This document shows, one piece after another, positions 22,677 through 24,564 of a DNA stretch of 24,564 bases. Every line of letters begins with the position of its first letter. Positions within the stretch are counted from its first letter, which is position 1. The stretch comes from CADCTM01 sp049671305. GTDB taxonomy: Bacteria > Cyanobacteriota > Cyanobacteriia > Cyanobacteriales > Coleofasciculaceae. Below the pieces are notes generated by a model, which saw only the letters and a program-made list of their open reading frames with translations, had not been told where the DNA came from and did no database searches. The stretch spans positions 1 through 24,564 of the forward strand of contig JBATUR010000028.1 in assembly GCA_049671305.1 (NCBI GenBank), written 5' to 3'. Both the position numbers and the translations under genes were made by a program.

Positions 22677-23414
22677 ATGACAATTTGGACAAAAAGCCAC
22701 GCCACCTACTGCGTCCAGAATCGACTCACCCCCACAGCCATAGTTCTCTGGCAATGGCTACTACACGAAATGCCAGAAGGCAGCACCGAAATCATCGACC
22801 TCAACGACTTCAACAAATGGGTAAAAGACACACGCGGCAAACCCCACGATCCCAAATCAGTCAAAAGCGCCACCAAACAACTCATCAAAGTCGGCGTCCT
22901 CACCCATGCCAAAAACTACACCTCCCGCGTCTGGAAATGGAAACTAAAATCAATTAATTTACTGCTACCTCCAACTCCCCCGCCAATGCCCAAAAAATCA
23001 ACCGCCAAACCAAAAATTCCTGATCCACAGCCTCAAACCGATGATCAGTCCGAAGCAGGTACTAACAGCAGCAGCAGTCTTTCTTTAGAGGGAAATTCCA
23101 AAGACGCCGACGAGATTCTAGCCGAATGTGAAGCCGCCGGAATCCCCTTTATCAAAGCTGAACGACCCAAAGTACTAAAATTCCCCCTACACCAGGTCAA
23201 AATCGCCCTGGAGTACTTCAAATATCGTTTTCCCGACCGAGAATCAAAACTAGAAATTCGCAGCCTCCAAGGCACACTGATCTACTTCCTCAGACAACAA
23301 TGCTGGAATGAAAACTTTAACTTTTTGATGCACCTGAACGTCTATAAAATTTTGCCAGACTGGGTACTCGACCTTTGTGTAGAAGATTTCACCCTAATAG
23401 ATCTAAGCTTTTAA
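22677..23414 (+). CDS. Unknown protein with a winged-helix-like N-terminus
   Basis: 245 residues. Residues 1-90 look like a winged helix: a helix in TAIVLWQWLLHE, then DLNDFNKWVK and a likely recognition helix in DPKSVKSATKQLIKVGVL, then the wing YTSRVWKWKL. This layout resembles replication-initiator or primosome-type wHTH domains, but I cannot name a family. A proline- and serine-rich linker follows (about 96-140), then a helical C-terminal domain (145-245) with EILAECEAAGIPFIK and SLQGTLIYFLRQQCWN. DnaD-like or plasmid-replication adaptor functions are possible but unproven. The first ~290 bp are C-rich like the gene before; the later part is not. GAG in 'accgag' before the ATG is a weak ribosome site. 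Confidence 0.6.
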   Translation: MTIWTKSHATYCVQNRLTPTAIVLWQWLLHEMPEGSTEIIDLNDFNKWVKDTRGKPHDPKSVKSATKQLIKVGVLTHAKNYTSRVWKWKLKSINLLLPPTPPPMPKKSTAKPKIPDPQPQTDDQSEAGTNSSSSLSLEGNSKDADEILAECEAAGIPFIKAERPKVLKFPLHQVKIALEYFKYRFPDRESKLEIRSLQGTLIYFLRQQCWNENFNFLMHLNVYKILPDWVLDLCVEDFTLIDLSF

Positions 23415-23511
23415 ACAGAGATAGGGACTCTTATCCGAGTCAAATAGATACAAAAAATTGACCCCTTCCCGACATGGGCAGGAGATTAAAACTTCAGTTT
23501 TCCCTTACCTG

Positions 23512-24534
23512 CTAGGGGGTTAGATCTTTTGCGTCAACAGTATCTTGAGGATGACCAGGAAACTGCAGTCTTGCCACCGCCTTTTGCTTTGCGGCTTCAC
23601 CCCGCATATCATATTTAGCCGTGGTAGCCAGATCCGAGTGTCCAACAAGTCGGGATACAGTAATTACATCAGCACCAGCATCCAACAAACCAGAAATAAA
23701 AGTCCTTCTAAAATCGTGAGGTGAAAAAGGAGCCACATTAGCAAGCTTGCCTCTTTTTGCAAGATTCGCCAACACCATTGGATCAGATAAACGCTTGAAG
23801 ACAACCTGACCATGTTTGTTGGTACCACATAACAAAGGACCTGGTTTATCTCCTCGAATTGCTAGCCAGTTTAAGATAGCAGTCGTTGCTCCCGTTGGCA
23901 GATAAGTTATACGATCTTGTCGTCCTTTGCTCTGACGAACCGTAAGACTACCGAGCTCAGGATCAAAATCTGATAGATCAAGAGCAACTACTTCAGAGCG
24001 TCTAAGACCTGCCATGAGAGTAGAAATCATCGCAGCGTCCCTTATACCTGTTAGGCTTGAGTCACTCAAGCAATTTTCAATAAGTGCCAAAATTTCTGGA
24101 TCAGTCAGTGCACGACCTTGTAGAAGTGTTACGTGTTTAACGTGTTTGAGATCAGCAGCATCTTCATAGTCTTCAAAACTAATTTGTTTTAATCGTCGCG
24201 CTTCTTTGAGGACACAGCGTAAAGCCGTCAACATTCGATTAGCAGTAGTAGGGGCATATTTATTAATGAAGACAGCACGAAGAGCGGCTGTGTGTTGATA
24301 GCGAATTTTTGACCAATCTAAGGTCATCAGATCGCAAGCATTATCAGTTAGTAGGTGTGCGCTTGCATTGAGTGCGTGTCGCATGACGCGCTTAGATCTA
24401 GGACCAAGGCTTGATATATAAACCGCAGCAGGATGAAGAGTTAGAGGCAACGGAGTCAAGAGCGCCAAGGGGTGGGGATGATTGCTAGGATTAATAGGCG
24501 CTACCCGCTCATCGTCAAGTCGCAGGTCGCTCAT
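23512..24534 (-). CDS. Tyrosine recombinase/integrase (XerC/D-like)
   Basis: 340 residues. The catalytic set is complete: R178 (AGLRRSE), K203 (QSKGRQD), H273 and R276 (SPHDFRRTF), H299 (LVGHSDLAT) and nucleophile Y308 (TAKYDMRG). A core-binding SAM-like domain lies at about 35-130 (TTANRMLTALRCVLKEARRL). The N-terminal ~35 residues are proline-rich and unlike Xer. Such enzymes resolve dimers or insert/excise mobile elements at short sites. No attachment site, tRNA or repeat pair was identified next to it. It is convergent with the unknown gene at 22677, and faces leftward. A phage or plasmid integrase is as likely as a Xer-type resolvase. Confidence 0.9.
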   Translation of the reverse strand: MSDLRLDDERVAPINPSNHPHPLALLTPLPLTLHPAAVYISSLGPRSKRVMRHALNASAHLLTDNACDLMTLDWSKIRYQHTAALRAVFINKYAPTTANRMLTALRCVLKEARRLKQISFEDYEDAADLKHVKHVTLLQGRALTDPEILALIENCLSDSSLTGIRDAAMISTLMAGLRRSEVVALDLSDFDPELGSLTVRQSKGRQDRITYLPTGATTAILNWLAIRGDKPGPLLCGTNKHGQVVFKRLSDPMVLANLAKRGKLANVAPFSPHDFRRTFISGLLDAGADVITVSRLVGHSDLATTAKYDMRGEAAKQKAVARLQFPGHPQDTVDAKDLTP

Positions 24535-24564
24535 TGCAGTAGTAGTTAAGTGGATAATGTAAAG

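Noticed and set aside
22336..22957. Alternative plus-strand frames rich in His, Pro, Gln and Arg over the 99- and 245-residue genes
   Set aside because: This composition is the typical +1 frame shadow of C-rich coding sequence.
23426..23441. GACTC/GAGTC hairpin considered as terminator of the 245-residue gene
   Set aside because: The stem is only 5 bp with no T-tract.

Overview
The window looks cyanobacterial. It has four copies of the HIP1 octamer GCGATCGC (6087, 10695, 17468, 18827), heptamer repeats of the STRR kind, an OprB-type porin and a solo IS605-family tnpB. Coding density and AT-rich spacers fit a filamentous or Chroococcidiopsis-like species, but the sequence does not fix the genus.

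Positions 1 to about 19.6 kb form an extracellular polysaccharide (EPS/O-antigen-like) locus of the Wzx/Wzy type. A leftward block (6580 down to 1) encodes a GT4 glycosyltransferase, a Wzx-like flippase, a membrane-anchored putative glycosyltransferase, an AT3-type membrane acyltransferase, a 2OG-Fe(II) oxygenase and the first part of an O-antigen polymerase/ligase-like protein that runs off the left edge. A TnpB element (about 7.3-8.6 kb) sits in the divergent region between this block and a rightward wzc-like co-polymerase/ATPase gene. Further right are a leftward WecG/TagA/CpsF (GT26) transferase, a leftward putative lipoprotein, and, after 1.3 kb of non-coding DNA, a rightward, translationally coupled pair: an OprB-like outer-membrane beta-barrel and a long TPR protein. 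A plausible reading is that lipid-linked repeat units are built by the transferases, decorated by the acyltransferase (and perhaps the oxygenase), flipped by Wzx, polymerised by Wzy under Wzc control, and that the barrel/TPR pair acts in the outer envelope. That last role is inference.

From 19.6 kb to the right end the content is accessory: GC-rich dispersed palindromes, two small ribbon-helix-helix-like genes, a decayed Uma2 nuclease fragment, a YgiT/DUF4258 toxin-antitoxin-like pair, a C-rich block with a tiny coupled ORF and two genes of unknown function (one perhaps winged-helix), and a tyrosine recombinase with a complete catalytic set. No tRNA, rRNA or CRISPR array was seen.

The most unusual parts are the OprB/TPR coupled pair with recent in-frame repeats, the structured 81-bp tandem repeat between wzc and the GT26 gene, the Wzc-like protein lacking the usual EX2RX2R motif and tyrosine tail, and the TnpB with an incomplete zinc-finger cysteine set placed where it separates wzc from its probable original leader.
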